Shown here piece after piece: positions 14,746 through 16,228 of a DNA stretch of 16,228 bases (its first letter is position 1; each line of letters begins with the position of its first letter). Under the pieces are notes generated by a model that was not told where the DNA came from, did no database searches, and saw nothing but the letters and a program-made list of their open reading frames with translations. The position numbers and the translations under genes are program-made. Source of the stretch: Candidatus Poseidoniaceae archaeon (GTDB lineage Archaea > Thermoplasmatota > Poseidoniia > Poseidoniales > Poseidoniaceae); the NCBI GenBank assembly GCA_022452125.1, contig JAKURJ010000023.1:1-16228 (forward strand), read 5' to 3'.

Positions 14746-15201
14746 ATGCCCGAGCCTCCTCTATCGCTGTCCAGTTCCGTTCTGACTGATATTGAGAGCC
14801 ATGTTGAAGATACTATCTCCAACGGTAAGCACATACGCGAGTTGCTGGCTAACAACTCTAGAGGTGGACCATGGAATACTGAATGGGAAGTTGAGGCAGC
14901 TGTCGAAGCATTGCATGTATTTGGAAGCCGCTGGACAATTGAAATTCTATCAACACTGTACATTGCTGGACCCAGGAGATTCAACCAACTGAAAACACTA
15001 CTATCCGGCATTTCAAGCCGAACCCTATCTGATAAATTGCGATTTTTGGTTGAAGAGGGCTTAGTTATTCGCCAAGTGGATGATGGACCACCTGTGAGAG
15101 TGGATTACATCCTCTCTGAACACGGCGTTACCTGCGGCAGATTGCTCTCGCCATTAGTTGCTCATCTCAAAATCCGTAGTGGCTCAATCAAGTCGAGATG
15201 A
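14746..15201 (+). CDS. HxlR-family winged helix transcriptional regulator
   Basis: The protein has 151 residues. Residues about 48-140 form an HxlR domain: WEVEAAVEALHVFGSRWTIEILSTL, PRRFNQLKTLLSGISSRTLSDKLRFLVEEGLV, and the wing region PPVRVDYILSEHG. The first 45 residues form a polar leader not seen in the shortest family members. HxlR proteins bind DNA as dimers and usually respond to electrophiles, aldehydes, redox state or small ligands. Single-cysteine sensors are known in the family, and here the only cysteine is C130, near the C terminus. The start is ATG with GGGAG four bases upstream. It lies 50 bases after the hydroxyacyl-CoA dehydrogenase fusion gene and could regulate it or itself. 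Targets are not known. Confidence 0.9.
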   Translation: MPEPPLSLSSSVLTDIESHVEDTISNGKHIRELLANNSRGGPWNTEWEVEAAVEALHVFGSRWTIEILSTLYIAGPRRFNQLKTLLSGISSRTLSDKLRFLVEEGLVIRQVDDGPPVRVDYILSEHGVTCGRLLSPLVAHLKIRSGSIKSR

Positions 15202-15251
15202 TGATTCACATAACCGAATCAATTACAAGTGAGTAGTGCTGAATAATCTCC

Positions 15252-15899
15252 ATGGCACTTCTGAAACAGTGGATTACTCAGCGACCGTGGCTTGCCGCGG
15301 GTCTTGCTGGAGCCACTGGCGGAATCTTAGGGATTGGCTCCAGCCTATCCTCACTAATGTTCACAAGAGGTGGGGTAAAGGCTAGAATCAGTGATTTCGA
15401 GCATCCGCTCAGACAAAGAATTCTCAGAACACTTGAGAAAAATCCTGGTTTGTGCTACCGTGAACTACAATCCCATTTGTCCGCTGCAAACGGAACACTA
15501 AGACACCATCTTGATGTCTTGACTAGCAGAAAAGCCATAGCCATTATCTCAGTTAATGGAAGAACTTGCTACTTTGCAGGAGCACCTTCGCAGATCGAAG
15601 TCCTTCGAGGAATGGATGTTGGTGAATCTGAAGCTGCAAGGAAGATGCCAATCGGACTTTCCCTGGTTCAAAGAACGATTATCGATGATATTAGAATAAA
15701 TGGGATTCCACGCTCACAGGCTGCATTAGCAAGAAGAATCGGCCGCTCAAGAGCATCTGTTCATTCCGCAATCAAAGTCCTTCGTCGCCGTGGAATCTTG
15801 CGCGAAGACCGTCTAGAGATGGCGCCACATCTAATCGATGCAGAAGAATGGCAGAACTCCCGTTCTATTGATTATGAATGGTCGGACGAGAGAGGTTGA
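15252..15899 (+). CDS. Membrane-anchored tandem winged-helix regulator
   Basis: The protein has 215 residues. A short N terminus is followed by a probable membrane helix (about 13-37, rich in A, G, L and S), then two winged-helix domains. The first (about 45-110) has an ArsR/MarR-like layout, HPLRQRILRTLEKNPGLCYRELQSHL, NGTLRHHLDVL, and a wing with NGRTCYFAG. The second (about 136-185) has LVQRTIIDDIRINGIPRSQAALARRIG and ASVHSAIKVLRRRGILRED. The topology would keep both DNA-binding domains in the cytoplasm. Archaeal regulators of this layout exist, but their roles are mostly unknown. No clear Shine-Dalgarno precedes the ATG. It is the second of three regulator genes in a row. The next reading frame continues in the same frame after its TGA. 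Confidence 0.78.
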   Translation: MALLKQWITQRPWLAAGLAGATGGILGIGSSLSSLMFTRGGVKARISDFEHPLRQRILRTLEKNPGLCYRELQSHLSAANGTLRHHLDVLTSRKAIAIISVNGRTCYFAGAPSQIEVLRGMDVGESEAARKMPIGLSLVQRTIIDDIRINGIPRSQAALARRIGRSRASVHSAIKVLRRRGILREDRLEMAPHLIDAEEWQNSRSIDYEWSDERG

Positions 15900-15968
15900 A
15901 TCATTAATCGTCTCTCAAGAGGCGTTTGTTGCGCATTGTTCAAAGCCTCTCGGCAATCCGTTGGCTGT

Positions 15969-16228
15969 ATGTTCGACCTGCGTTTAGATGAGATTCCTCT
16001 TCCCGCAGGCAAGAACGACAGAGAGAAACTAATCTCTTGGCTGATCGATACACTATGCTTGCATCGCCGACGTGGCGAGAATGCTGCTGATGATGGCACA
16101 TTTTCCCCTATTCACAGAGTCATTTCAGAACATCTGTTCATGGACCCAAGTAAAGGGTATGAGACACGAGAGTTGGCCGAAAATCTTGGTCTAACCCCTG
16201 CTGCTATTCACCACCACTTTGTGCGATT
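15969..16228 (+). CDS. HTH-containing protein, truncated by the window end
   Basis: An open frame runs from ATG 15969 to the right edge, giving 86 residues. It starts MFDLRLDEIPLPAGKND, continues with a polar helical region (KLISWLIDTLCLHRRR), and ends in a helix-turn-helix-like stretch YETRELAENLGLTPAAIHHHF, with the turn at NLGLT. This looks like a DNA-binding protein. A TTG at 15936 is an alternative start in the same frame. No Shine-Dalgarno is evident at either. The frame is the same as that of the preceding gene and is separated from it by one TGA and a stretch of about 70 bases containing an inverted repeat (arms AGAGGC 15918-15923 and GCCTCT 15945-15950). The family is not recognised. 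Confidence 0.7.
   Translation, partial: MFDLRLDEIPLPAGKNDREKLISWLIDTLCLHRRRGENAADDGTFSPIHRVISEHLFMDPSKGYETRELAENLGLTPAAIHHHFVR

Overview
The window most likely comes from an archaeon, and the best guess is a marine Euryarchaeote of the Marine Group II (Poseidoniales) type. The archaeal assignment rests on a stand-alone archaeal-type wyosine synthase (Taw1), a dehydrogenase-hydratase beta-oxidation fusion in the archaeal domain order, and a clear TATA box placed for a leaderless transcript at 1294-1302. The lineage assignment is inference from general gene content. Coding density is high. Genes overlap by 4 bases (ATGA or GTGA) in several places, and Shine-Dalgarno motifs of the GGAG/GAGGG type help fix several starts.

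Layout. 1-107 is the tail of an unidentified plus-strand gene. 177-1273 (minus) is a two-gene unit, an atypical short-chain dehydrogenase followed by a Rieske ferredoxin-like protein. 1402-1626 (plus) is a small DUF2892-type membrane protein whose stop directly abuts the stop of the next convergent gene. 1627-9167 (minus) is a long co-directional block that reads, in order of transcription: a MacB/LolD-type ABC ATPase, a 1206-residue FtsX-type permease carrying a pentapeptide-repeat insertion, a second ABC ATPase with a C-terminal zinc ribbon and a broken P-loop region, a DUF3817-type membrane protein, and a PIN-domain/TPR-like protein. A convincing unlisted 40-codon ORF (9242-9364, minus) lies just upstream. 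9462-10463 (minus) is an AlkB-type di-iron membrane hydroxylase.

From 10528 the plus strand carries Taw1, a GT4 glycosyltransferase started by TTG nine bases after the Taw1 stop, a dehydrogenase/enoyl-CoA hydratase fusion, and then a run of transcriptional regulators: an HxlR-type winged helix protein, a membrane-anchored tandem winged-helix protein, and a truncated HTH protein running off the end.

How the parts may work together. The ABC block looks like an asymmetric MacB/FtsX-type machine: one double-length permease with two different ATPases encoded on either side of it. The AlkB-like hydroxylase, the hydroxyacyl-CoA dehydrogenase/hydratase and possibly the SDR and Rieske proteins fit oxidation of aliphatic or fatty compounds, but they are not one operon and the link is inference. 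The observations most worth a second look are the local destruction of the Walker A region in the second ATPase, the pentapeptide insertion in the permease, the SDR with no catalytic tyrosine coupled to a Rieske protein, the 40-residue ORF, and the palindrome over the HxlR promoter. I found no tRNA, rRNA, CRISPR array or insertion sequence.
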